A DNA stretch of 35,623 nucleotides from a bacterium (GTDB taxonomy: Bacteria > Elusimicrobiota > Elusimicrobia > UBA1565 > UBA9628), in the NCBI GenBank assembly GCA_021810245.1, contig JAJZJF010000010.1:1-35623 (forward strand), written 5' to 3'. A program made the translations under genes and the position numbers. Under the pieces are notes generated by a model that searched no databases, was not told the DNA's origin, and worked only from the letters and a program-made list of their open reading frames with translations. Within the stretch, counting starts at the first letter, position 1; each line of letters opens with the position of its first letter. Positions 9,062 through 15,923 of the stretch are shown one piece after another.

Positions 9062-9313
9062 TCACCCGCCGGGAGTTGTCGATTGATTTGCCATGGACTG
9101 CGGCTCACATTGGCCGCCTTGTCCTGGAACGGGGACATATCCCGAGGGGCAATTGGTCGGCGGATATCCGCATCCGGCTGATTGACCGGCCCCGGGGCCT
9201 CCGGAAGCCCCCATAACTCCTCCGCCCATCCCACCGCTTCCACAGCCAAAGACTCCCGAGAGAACCATTCCCAGCGTCGCGGTGATCGCGGCGTAAAAGA
9301 TTTTTTTGACCAT
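9062..9313 (-). CDS. Small glycine-rich lipoprotein
   Basis: The 83-residue product begins MVKKIFYAAITATLG with a lipoprotein-type signal ending in VFGC (Cys24). The mature part is rich in Gly, Pro, Gln and Cys, with no recognised domain. Expression signals are good: GGGAGG lies 5 nt before ATG 9313, and a near-consensus sigma-70 promoter lies at 9331-9359. The longer overlapping frame 9105-9533 runs through tRNA-Leu and is not real. The function is unknown; a surface or periplasmic lipoprotein is likely. Confidence 0.75.
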   Translation of the reverse strand: MVKKIFYAAITATLGMVLSGVFGCGSGGMGGGVMGASGGPGAGQSAGCGYPPTNCPSGYVPVPGQGGQCEPQSMANQSTTPGG

Positions 9314-9330
9314 AAAAGCCTCCCAACCTT

Positions 9331-9359
9331 AGTGTAAGTCCCGCAATGGCGTTTGTCAA
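9331..9359 (-). promoter_or_regulatory. Sigma-70-type promoter for the small lipoprotein
   Basis: On the minus strand TTGACA (9354-9359) and TACACT (9331-9336) are separated by exactly 17 nt. This is a full-consensus -35 and a good -10. The predicted transcript would start about 10 nt before the GGGAGG ribosome site of the lipoprotein, giving a very short leader. Confidence 0.75.
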
Positions 9360-9395
9360 TAACGGGTCAGTTTTTTTTACCGATTTTTTACGAAT

Positions 9396-9418
9396 GGGAC
9401 AGCCCCTGCCTTCGTCCC
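9396..9418. repeat. Short hairpin downstream of tRNA-Leu
   Basis: GGGAC at 9396-9400 can pair with GTCCC at 9414-9418. The unit contains GGGACAG, also the core of the lpxC inverted repeat. There is no T-run on the minus strand after it, so a rho-independent terminator for the tRNA is not supported. It may be a degenerate REP-like remnant. Confidence 0.3.
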
Positions 9419-9455
9419 CCGGACGCGCGCCGATTGGCTTCAAATCCCTAAAACT

Positions 9456-9539
9456 TGCGCGAGGAGGGATTTGAACCCTCAAGGCCTTGCGGCCACACGG
9501 TCCTGAGCCGTGCGCGTCTGCCAGTTCCGCCACCCGCGC
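9456..9539 (-). tRNA. tRNA-Leu (anticodon CAG)
   Basis: The reverse complement folds as a class II tRNA. The acceptor is GCGCGGG pairing with CTCGCGC (one G-U), and the discriminator is A. The anticodon arm is CACGG-CTCAGGA-CCGTG with anticodon CAG. A long variable arm follows (GGCCGCAAGGCC), then the T arm GAGGG-TTCAAAT-CCCTC. The 84-nt length suits tRNA-Leu. CCA is not encoded. Confidence 0.95.
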
Positions 9540-9563
9540 GTGAGTCTATTTTACAAAATGATT

Positions 9564-10319
9564 CTAATTATCGAGACGGAAAATCATTTGTTGGGCGATT
9601 TTGACGGCAATAGGCCCTTGGGCGTTTCGGGCGGGAGAAAATTTCATCAATCGCGCGACTTGTTGGGCCGCTTCGTTAAAATCAGGGGCGGCGGGTTTAA
9701 GAATATCAACCCCGGTGACCTTGCCATCGGTTCCAATATGGATGGCGACTAAAACGCTGGCTTCTTGGCCTTTTTCTCTCTCCGCCTTTGGGTAGAATCT
9801 CTCAAGATTTTTAAGCACCTCATTTAGATTTAAAAGTTTCGGCGGAATAATGCCCGCCGGAGAACCGCCGTTTCCGGTTCCCTTGGGAGACCCGTAATTG
9901 GCGCCCTTTCCGGAGCCTCCTGTGAGGGGCGAAGTTCCCGTTCCCGTTTTGGTCCCTCCCGGAGAACTTGGTTTTTGGGGCGGAAGAGGGATTGTTTTTT
10001 GCGTATTTTTGTTGGGAAGAGTCCATGTTTTGGGAGTAGGCGGCGTTTTTATCGGAGGGGTTTTAGGGGCTGGTTGAGCTTGAACGAGGGGAGCCTTGAC
10101 GACCTGGCGTTTGGGAGCTCCTAGTTTTTTAGGGCCGGTTCCAATGATAGGATTGGTCAAATCAACCTCAATGGGAGAATTTGAATTTTTTTTAAAATGA
10201 AAATTGAGGCTTAAAGCCAACAATAGGGCGTGAAGGGCCGCGGACAATAAAAGGCATTGCCCCCAGCTCAGCGTCAGAATTTTTTTGGCGCGATCTTGAG
10301 ACTTGACTTTTGGATTCAC
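9564..10319 (-). CDS. TonB-family energy transducer
   Basis: TonB proteins pass proton-motive energy from ExbB-ExbD to outer membrane transporters. The 251-residue product has one N-terminal membrane anchor (about 17-42). A Pro/Thr/Lys/Gly-rich periplasm-spanning region (about 60-160) follows, and then a TonB_C domain (about 168-251) with SVLVAIHIGTDGKVTGVDIL and a C-terminal strand IFRLDN. The start is GTG and overlaps the exbD stop as GTGA, so the two are coupled. It could serve as TonB or as a TolA-like partner. Gene order exbB-exbD-tonB favours TonB. Confidence 0.85.
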   Translation of the reverse strand: MNPKVKSQDRAKKILTLSWGQCLLLSAALHALLLALSLNFHFKKNSNSPIEVDLTNPIIGTGPKKLGAPKRQVVKAPLVQAQPAPKTPPIKTPPTPKTWTLPNKNTQKTIPLPPQKPSSPGGTKTGTGTSPLTGGSGKGANYGSPKGTGNGGSPAGIIPPKLLNLNEVLKNLERFYPKAEREKGQEASVLVAIHIGTDGKVTGVDILKPAAPDFNEAAQQVARLMKFSPARNAQGPIAVKIAQQMIFRLDN

Positions 10320-10717
10320 AGGCTTTTAACTTCAAGCCCTATTTTGTGGATGCCAGAGCCGCGAATGATATCTAAGAGAGTCACGATTTTCCCGTAGGCG
10401 ACTTTTTTGTCCGCGGCGAGAGTGACCCGGGTCTCCGGATTTAACTCAAATATTTGAGTCAGGGCTTGGGCGAGTTGAGCGGAAGTGACGGGTTTGCCGG
10501 AAAAATAAATTTGAGTTTTAGAGTCCATTGAGATTTCAATAGCCTTGGTCGCCGTATGAGAATGGTGCGCGGCCTTGGGGATATCGATTTTAATAGTTCG
10601 ATGCGCGATCATGGGGGCGGTAACCATGAAAATAATCAGCAAAACCAAGACCACATCGACTAGCGGAGTGATATTGATTCCGGTCATGGGGCCGGAGGCT
10701 TTTCCGGGAGCTTGCAT
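10316..10717 (-). CDS. exbD: ExbD/TolR-family biopolymer transport protein
   Basis: ExbD forms part of the proton-driven motor with ExbB. The 133-residue protein has the classic N-terminus INITPLVDVVLVLLIIFMV. The membrane aspartate (Asp21) carries protons in characterised relatives. A periplasmic domain ends in VTLAADKKVAYGKIVTLLDIIR-type sequence. An AAGGA site precedes ATG 10717, and its stop overlaps the TonB start. TolR is the alternative name, but the TonB partner argues for ExbD. Confidence 0.9.
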   Translation of the reverse strand: MQAPGKASGPMTGINITPLVDVVLVLLIIFMVTAPMIAHRTIKIDIPKAAHHSHTATKAIEISMDSKTQIYFSGKPVTSAQLAQALTQIFELNPETRVTLAADKKVAYGKIVTLLDIIRGSGIHKIGLEVKSL

Positions 10718-10721
10718 GTCC

Positions 10722-11309
10722 TTATTCAGAACGCGATCTTATCAAGACGATTAACGATTCGGTTCCGGAGAGAATTTTCTGAACCTTGTCTTGGAAATAG
10801 TTATAGCTGATGACACAGGGAATCGCGACAAAAAGCCCGATGGCGGTCGTGACCAGGGCTTCAGAGAGGCCTTTCATGACGACCTCGGGGCCAGCCCCGC
10901 TTTGAGATAAATCATGAAAGGCTTTGATGACGCCTAAGACCGTTCCCAAAAGCCCAATAAAGGGAGCGTTAGAACCGAGAGTCCCTAAAATAAGAAGCCT
11001 CTTTTCGAGAAGATTTTTTTCAGTCCAGCTTTTGGCCGCGAAAAGTTCGCTATTAAACGGTTTTTTTCTAGAGCGATCGGTCAGCGCGTCAGCTAATAAT
11101 CGGCTGGTGGAACCGTCAAACTCGGAGAGATTAATCTTTTCGTCTCCCGCCATTAAAGAGTTTTGGAGCGCGAGAAACGCGGTTTCCTCTTTTTTGAGAA
11201 ATAATCCGCGTTCAATAATGACCGCTAGGGCCAGAATGGAACACGCAATCAACGCCCAGATGATCCAATCTCCGCCGCTAAAAGCGAGGGCTTTTAAAAT
11301 CGCGAGCAT
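10722..11309 (-). CDS. exbB: ExbB/TolQ-family proton channel protein
   Basis: The 195-residue inner membrane protein has three membrane segments (about 13-33, 105-130 and 150-175). The MotA/TolQ/ExbB signature is LGTLGSNAPFIGLLGTVLGVIKAF, followed by GLSEALVTTAIGLFVAIPCVISYN. It would form the pentameric channel around ExbD. It lies 13 nt after the second HEAT-like protein, so all five genes probably share a transcript. Confidence 0.92.
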   Translation of the reverse strand: MLAILKALAFSGGDWIIWALIACSILALAVIIERGLFLKKEETAFLALQNSLMAGDEKINLSEFDGSTSRLLADALTDRSRKKPFNSELFAAKSWTEKNLLEKRLLILGTLGSNAPFIGLLGTVLGVIKAFHDLSQSGAGPEVVMKGLSEALVTTAIGLFVAIPCVISYNYFQDKVQKILSGTESLIVLIRSRSE

Positions 11310-11322
11310 TTTGTCTCAAGCC

Positions 11323-12207
11323 TTAAGGCTTTCTATATTTTTCCATTTTCAGCAGAGCCCAGCACAGTTCCGCTTGAACGGAGGGGTTGGTTTCGGTGTA
11401 GAGTTGCGGTTGGATGAGGGAAAAAACATCGTTGTGACCCATCTCGCCGAGATAATGAGTGGCAAAGGCGCGGGTAAACCAATCCATATCCTGGTAGTGA
11501 TGGAGAAGGGTTTCGCGTCCAAAGGTGTTTCCCAATTCCCAGGCCAAGTGCGAAGCGTAGAGTTTGACCGCGAGAGAAGAGTCGACCTGAGCGGCGGTGT
11601 AAATAATAGAGCTGATATTGGAATCGGGCTTGCCATTGGCCATGATGTAAAGCGCTTCCATGGCGGTAAAGCGCACCGTGACATTAGTGTTTTGAAGCGC
11701 GGATTGGAAAAGCGGGATAAATTGCGGGTCATGCGTATAGGCTAAAGCGTCAAGGGCAAGGGCCTGAATCTGGACGTTAGTCCCGGTCTGGATAATGGTC
11801 TGAAGGGAGTTTTGGAGCGTCATATCTTTCGTCCCCGCCAGTCCTTCAGTGAGAAGAAAACCTAGTTGGGTGTAGCGGGTCTGAAGGTTATAACCATCCA
11901 AGGTGGTCAGATTGGCCAAATTGGTCAAGGACGGGTCCAATTGTTCTTGGGGGTTGGGCCTCATATTGGGCAGTTGAAGAAGGCGCAATAAGTTTGCGTT
12001 GATCTGGGGATCCAAGATAGCGTTTGGGGGCAATTTGAGCCTTGGGGCCGTGATGATGAGGGGCTCGAGCTCAAGAATAGGGGCTGTAGTCGCGGGCGAA
12101 GAGGCTGCCGACGGCGCGGCCGAAGGCGTGGCCGCTTGCGAAGAGGCATTCTGAGCATGAATACTTTCCGCTAAAAAGAGCGCGCAAACAAAAACGATTT
12201 TTCTCAT
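11323..12207 (-). CDS. Exported HEAT-like repeat protein (paralogue of its upstream neighbour)
   Basis: The 294-residue protein has a signal peptide (MRKIVFVCALFLAESIHAQ), an Ala/Ser/Pro-rich segment (about 20-45), and helical repeats in the HEAT manner over about 110-290. Examples are VRFTAMEALYIMANG and FTRAFATHYLGEMG. The same layout, including YTQLGFLLTEGL against YTHIGIPVTEAL in the neighbour, shows the two are tandem duplicates. The ATG overlaps the previous stop as ATGA. It likely acts in the periplasm as a protein-binding scaffold; linkage to exbB-exbD-tonB suggests a role in envelope transport. No enzyme motif is seen. Confidence 0.8.
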   Translation of the reverse strand: MRKIVFVCALFLAESIHAQNASSQAATPSAAPSAASSPATTAPILELEPLIITAPRLKLPPNAILDPQINANLLRLLQLPNMRPNPQEQLDPSLTNLANLTTLDGYNLQTRYTQLGFLLTEGLAGTKDMTLQNSLQTIIQTGTNVQIQALALDALAYTHDPQFIPLFQSALQNTNVTVRFTAMEALYIMANGKPDSNISSIIYTAAQVDSSLAVKLYASHLAWELGNTFGRETLLHHYQDMDWFTRAFATHYLGEMGHNDVFSLIQPQLYTETNPSVQAELCWALLKMEKYRKP

Positions 12208-13118
12208 TGATTAGCCATCTTTTTGGGGAATAATTTAATGGCGGCGATACAGTCTTCCGCGACGACAAAATTATACTGCTGCTCTTGATTGATTCGGTTA
12301 ACGATTCGATCGTAATCGCTGGCGTCTCCGTAATCTCCCAAATACTGCGCGGCCATCGCGCGGACAACCCAGCTGGGATTGTTCAAAAAAGAACGGAGCA
12401 TCGGAACGCCGCTAGGATCTCCCAAGCGCGCTAGAAGGCCAGTCGCGTAAACATTGAGAATTGGAATTCCTTCTCTGTTGGGGTCGGTTTCGCTCTTTAA
12501 TAAAGGAATGGCATGTTGCGGGTGGCCCCAAACCGCCAGCGCTTCCATCGCGCCAAAACGTATTCCGGAATGAAAATAGAGAAGAGCTTCTTTAAATACG
12601 GGTTCATCGGCGAGATTGTGTTGATTGGCCAAAATAATCAAGGCCTCCGAGCGAACTTCGTAATTGGTGCTCCAGCGCGCCATGGTCACTAGCTCTTTTC
12701 GAATGCGCGGATTGCTGGTATTAAGAGATAAGGCTTCCGTGACGGGAATCCCGATATGAGTGTAGTGGTTTCTGAGGCGAAATCCCGTGGGGGTGCCAAT
12801 GCTGATGATATCTCCAAGCGGAGTGCCGGTGGTATTATTGAGCGTAACGGTTTCTTGATTGAGATTGTCGAAAAGGTTGATGAGTGTGCTGGTAATCAAA
12901 GGATCGGTTTTCGCGGTCTGGGTGGAGCTGACGACGGTGGCAGATCCTGCCTGAGATTGCGCGGCTTGTCTGGCGCCCGAAGTTCCGGGCGCTCCGGGCT
13001 GGGGAACACAGGAGGAAAGAGCCAACACCGCTAGAGATAAGATGGCGAGGGACAGGATCGAACTGTCGACACCTGGTTTTTCAGACCAGTGCTCTACCAC
13101 TGAGCTACCTCGCCTCAT
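12204..13118 (-). CDS. HEAT-like repeat lipoprotein (start unresolved, runs into tRNA-Phe)
   Basis: The body is a HEAT-like helical repeat protein (motifs IRFGAMEALAVWG and VVRAMAAQYLGDYG), paralogous to the gene that follows. A hydrophobic run ILSLAILSLAVLALSSC reads as a lipoprotein signal with a lipobox. The problem is the start. The open frame reaches an ATG at 13118, but its first 25 or so codons translate tRNA-Phe (13043-13114). After the tRNA the first usable starts are GTG 13028 and TTG 13025, which would leave only six or seven residues before the lipobox Cys. Coordinates give the full open frame; the true start is unknown. Possibilities are initiation inside the 3' end of the tRNA, a non-standard codon, or a shortened gene. 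The stop overlaps the next ATG by 4 nt. Confidence 0.65.
   Translation of the reverse strand: MRRGSSVVEHWSEKPGVDSSILSLAILSLAVLALSSCVPQPGAPGTSGARQAAQSQAGSATVVSSTQTAKTDPLITSTLINLFDNLNQETVTLNNTTGTPLGDIISIGTPTGFRLRNHYTHIGIPVTEALSLNTSNPRIRKELVTMARWSTNYEVRSEALIILANQHNLADEPVFKEALLYFHSGIRFGAMEALAVWGHPQHAIPLLKSETDPNREGIPILNVYATGLLARLGDPSGVPMLRSFLNNPSWVVRAMAAQYLGDYGDASDYDRIVNRINQEQQYNFVVAEDCIAAIKLFPKKMANQ
13043..13114 (-). tRNA. tRNA-Phe (anticodon GAA)
   Basis: The reverse complement folds fully. The acceptor is GGCGAGG with CCTCGCC, the discriminator is A, and the D arm is GCTCAGTGGTAGAGC. The anticodon arm is CTGGT-CTGAAAA-ACCAG (anticodon GAA), and the T arm is GACAG-TTCGATC-CTGTC. CCA is not encoded. 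It lies on the same strand as, and directly against, the HEAT lipoprotein gene, with no terminator between them. Confidence 0.96.
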
Positions 13119-13234
13119 ATCCTTGATTCTACAATACTTTCCGACGCTTTGCGATTTCTTTGACGGTAAAGTTGAAATTGCGGAAGTTGAGCGGTTCGGA
13201 AGAAAAATTTTTTTATCCGCGCAACTGTCAAAAT

Positions 13235-13273
13235 TAGGTCTTTTGCCGGAACGGGCCTAGGACTTTAGACCCA
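13235..13273 (+). promoter_or_regulatory. 39-nt conserved element, copy 1 (before metallopeptidase 1)
   Basis: The ends TAGGTC and GACCCA pair except for one A-C mismatch. The 27-nt interior begins TTTTGCC and ends CCTAGGACTTTA, sharing these with the other two copies. It lies 35 nt before ATG 13309. The interior can also form CCG-GAA-CGG. It is probably a cis-acting RNA structure or operator; the type is not one I can name. Confidence 0.7.
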
Positions 13274-13308
13274 TGCGTTTGAACTTAGATATCGGCATAA
13301 TAAGAGAC

Positions 13309-15789
13309 ATGAAAAACCAAAAAATGTTTCTGAGCTCTCTTTTGTCCTTATCATTGTCTCTTTCCTCTTTAAGCCCCGCCGTCGCCGGGATGAATGTCGA
13401 AAATCAAATTCCCCGCGGGTCGGAAAATATTTCTCAGGTGGCGGTTGCGCCTCTTGATTTTTCAGTTCAAAACCTTTCCGATTTTTCGGGATTAGAGTCC
13501 GGATTAAAAGAGGAATCTCTTCCTAATTTGGAGTCTGAGTCAGTTTTGTCTCCGTTGAAAATTTCACAGGTTCGAGTTCAAGGAATTTCTCCCGCTGACA
13601 TTCAAAAACGGGGCCAAGCGCCTTTAAAGCCAACGCGGTTTTCCGCGCTTTTGGGGCGTTTGAAAAAAGTTCTGGGGCGCGGAGTTTTTAAGACTTCGAA
13701 TCAATCAATTGAAAGGATTGATTTTGACGGTCGCTCTGGTTTTTCCAACGCGTCTCTGGGCGTTCGACAGAAACCCTGGCAAAACGAAAAAACTTTTCCT
13801 GCCCTCGATCGCCGCTTTTTGCTGGAGCCCCCTCACAATGGAATTGTCTCTCTTAAAGAGTTTCACCTTTCCGCCAATCCCGCTTCTCCCCAAGAAGAAA
13901 AGCCGCTGACTCTCAATGCCGATCCCGCTGACATGGCTTCAATCGAGAAGGCTTTGCGCCAGGAAGTGGATTCTAACCCGGAAAAATACGGGCTTTCAAA
14001 TCAATATGGAACTCCGAACCTGCAAATGGCGACAGTTCATGTCGTTAAACTTGCGGGGCAAGCCGATCAGGCCGATAGCATTATCGCGGTTTTTAGACAA
14101 TGGCAAAAAGGGGTAGACCGAGACGGCTCTCCTTATTATCTCTTGGTTGATGGCGCGGACTTACGCTTTCATATTAAGGTCTTAAACGATAAGCCGATTG
14201 TGATGGGAATCGAAGGCGGCTTCACCCCGGGAATTGACCCGGCCATTATGAAGCCGGAATACGACGATAACCAGCTGGAAGAGATTGCCCGCAAACAACT
14301 CTCTGTGGGACCGTCGAACGGCGGAAGTTCAGCGGACAATGTTATTCGTCCAAAGGCGCCGGGACATTTCAATCTGGGAAACGCGACTCCGCAAGTGGTT
14401 CTGATGGCGCGGGAAATCGTTTATTTTTCCGGTTCCTGGCGAGCGATGAATATTTATCAGGGCAATTCTCTTTCCGGAATGCAAAAAATTATTCTTGTTG
14501 ACGTTAAAACCGGAGAAGCCTTTCCGTTGGGATCGGACGGAATCCTAAACCGCTACCACGCTTCCGCAGATAATTCCGTTTCTGGAGCGGCCCTAGGGCG
14601 AGGAACCTTGTTGACCGATGACGGGCAGGATCACGGCCCGATAGGAGAAATGCCCTTGCCCAATGCCAAGATTTTTGACTCTCAGGGGCGCGTGATCGCG
14701 GTGACCGACGAAAACGGCAATTTTAAGATTGCCGCTGATGCCAATGGCGGGAAACCCATGCCGATCGTCGTGCGCTTAGATGGGATTTACGGTCCGGTCA
14801 TTGATGATGACTCCTCTGATCCGCCGATTGTCGCCAATTTAACCGTCAAACCGGGAGAAACCGTTCGCGTGACTGTCAACCCAAGCGGAGATAACGAGCA
14901 GGCCGCTGCGAGCGTCAACGCCTACGTTTATTCTTATCGCCTCTTTAATTGGTTTAAGTCTTATCTTGGGCTTTCCGATCCGCGTTTTTATGTTCCCTTG
15001 GCGGGTTCGATTCACACTAACGGGACCAGCCTCCCTGGAAATGCCGATTATGACCCCATGACCGATGGTTTTTATCTAATGAAAAGGGCGACGCTGCCTG
15101 AAAAAATTCACGGCAAGGATGGACAAGTTCGGACCGTGATGGTGACCTTTGAAAACACTTCCCAACCCTCCATCTCCCTCCATGAACTGGGTCACCGCTT
15201 TGTCCAAAGAGCTGCTCAGCTGAGTTTAACCGATGATCAGATGAACTCTCCAGCGTATCGCTTCGTTAAAAATCCGATCAGCCCCGTGATGGGGTCAGGC
15301 TCTAACGAGGCGACGGCTGACACTATTTCAATGTTTATGAGAAACAGCCCTGTCATTGGAAACGGCTTTATTTTAAATCCCCTGCCGGGGATGCCGACCA
15401 TCATCCGAACCGGCGAGAATAAGACCGCATATGATTCCAAAAATCCTGATCCCCATAATCAGGGGGAAACTCAGATGGGAACAGCTTGGATGAGCCGCAA
15501 GGATATTATGGCCGCGATGGGGGAAGCGGAAGGCGCTTTTCGCTCAGCTTTGATTTTTGTTTTGGCCCAGCTCTATGCGCAGCCTGAAGATCCCGTCAGC
15601 GCCTTGACCCATGCCCTCTTGGCTGATATGTCCAAAGATGGAAATACTCCGCATGAGGCTATCATTCGCTCTCACGCAAAAAATGATCACGGCCTTGATC
15701 TTCCGGCTTCTCCCTCTTTCCCGGCAAGCCAAAACCTTGCCTCAAAAAATTCGCCTGAGACTTCTCCGGCGGGGAAAACCGTTCGATAA
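13309..15789 (+). CDS. Secreted M36/fungalysin-like metallopeptidase, tandem paralogue 1
   Basis: I start this at ATG 13309 (826 residues), which gives a proper signal peptide (MKNQKMFLSSLLSLSLSL...AVAG). The in-frame ATG 13273 would lie inside the 39-nt element. A prosegment rich in Ser/Pro is followed by an FTP/PepSY-like propeptide region (about 200-330). A carboxypeptidase-regulatory-like beta domain comes next (around AKIFDSQGRVIAVTDENGNF), and then the zinc peptidase domain. Zinc ligands are His625 and His629 in HELGH, with Glu667 in SNEATADTISMF as the probable third, 42 residues on. A later GETQMGTAWM segment matches the conserved H-Q-G-L-A-F-M-G part of the paralogues. The third-ligand motif is closer to thermolysin (NExxSD) than in copies 2 and 3. 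Substrate is unknown; secretion is inferred from the signal. Confidence 0.82.
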   Translation: MKNQKMFLSSLLSLSLSLSSLSPAVAGMNVENQIPRGSENISQVAVAPLDFSVQNLSDFSGLESGLKEESLPNLESESVLSPLKISQVRVQGISPADIQKRGQAPLKPTRFSALLGRLKKVLGRGVFKTSNQSIERIDFDGRSGFSNASLGVRQKPWQNEKTFPALDRRFLLEPPHNGIVSLKEFHLSANPASPQEEKPLTLNADPADMASIEKALRQEVDSNPEKYGLSNQYGTPNLQMATVHVVKLAGQADQADSIIAVFRQWQKGVDRDGSPYYLLVDGADLRFHIKVLNDKPIVMGIEGGFTPGIDPAIMKPEYDDNQLEEIARKQLSVGPSNGGSSADNVIRPKAPGHFNLGNATPQVVLMAREIVYFSGSWRAMNIYQGNSLSGMQKIILVDVKTGEAFPLGSDGILNRYHASADNSVSGAALGRGTLLTDDGQDHGPIGEMPLPNAKIFDSQGRVIAVTDENGNFKIAADANGGKPMPIVVRLDGIYGPVIDDDSSDPPIVANLTVKPGETVRVTVNPSGDNEQAAASVNAYVYSYRLFNWFKSYLGLSDPRFYVPLAGSIHTNGTSLPGNADYDPMTDGFYLMKRATLPEKIHGKDGQVRTVMVTFENTSQPSISLHELGHRFVQRAAQLSLTDDQMNSPAYRFVKNPISPVMGSGSNEATADTISMFMRNSPVIGNGFILNPLPGMPTIIRTGENKTAYDSKNPDPHNQGETQMGTAWMSRKDIMAAMGEAEGAFRSALIFVLAQLYAQPEDPVSALTHALLADMSKDGNTPHEAIIRSHAKNDHGLDLPASPSFPASQNLASKNSPETSPAGKTVR

Positions 15790-15822
15790 GCCAGAGAACT
15801 CATGAAAGAAGCGCTTTTAATC

Positions 15823-15861
15823 TGGGTCCTTTGCCGGAGAGGCTCTAGGACTTTAGACCCA
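15823..15861 (+). promoter_or_regulatory. 39-nt conserved element, copy 2 (before metallopeptidase 2)
   Basis: The ends TGGGTC and GACCCA pair perfectly (6 bp) around a 27-nt interior that starts CTTTGCC and ends TCTAGGACTTTA. A competing helix, GTCCT (15827-15831 region) with AGGAC, is also possible. The copy is 62 nt before ATG 15924, and a partial second copy of its 3' half lies between them. Confidence 0.72.
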
Positions 15862-15896
15862 TACGGATTTTTAAATAAGGGAATAAAATAGAGGAG

Positions 15897-15906
15897 TAGG
15901 ACTTTA
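15897..15906 (+). promoter_or_regulatory. Half copy of the 39-nt element (TAGGACTTTA)
   Basis: The ten bases TAGGACTTTA repeat the conserved 3' core of the element 17 nt before ATG 15924. The complementary end arms are absent. It may be a decayed duplicate or a second protein-binding half site; chance cannot be excluded. Confidence 0.35.
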
Positions 15907-15923
15907 AGATGATAGAGGAAATT

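Noticed and set aside
9105-9533. 142-codon minus-strand frame
   Set aside because: Its first part translates tRNA-Leu and the rest is out of frame with the better supported small lipoprotein (9062-9313), which has its own promoter and ribosome site.
13042-13260. Plus-strand frame starting MARDRIELSTPGF
   Set aside because: It is the antisense translation of tRNA-Phe, a well-known type of false gene call.
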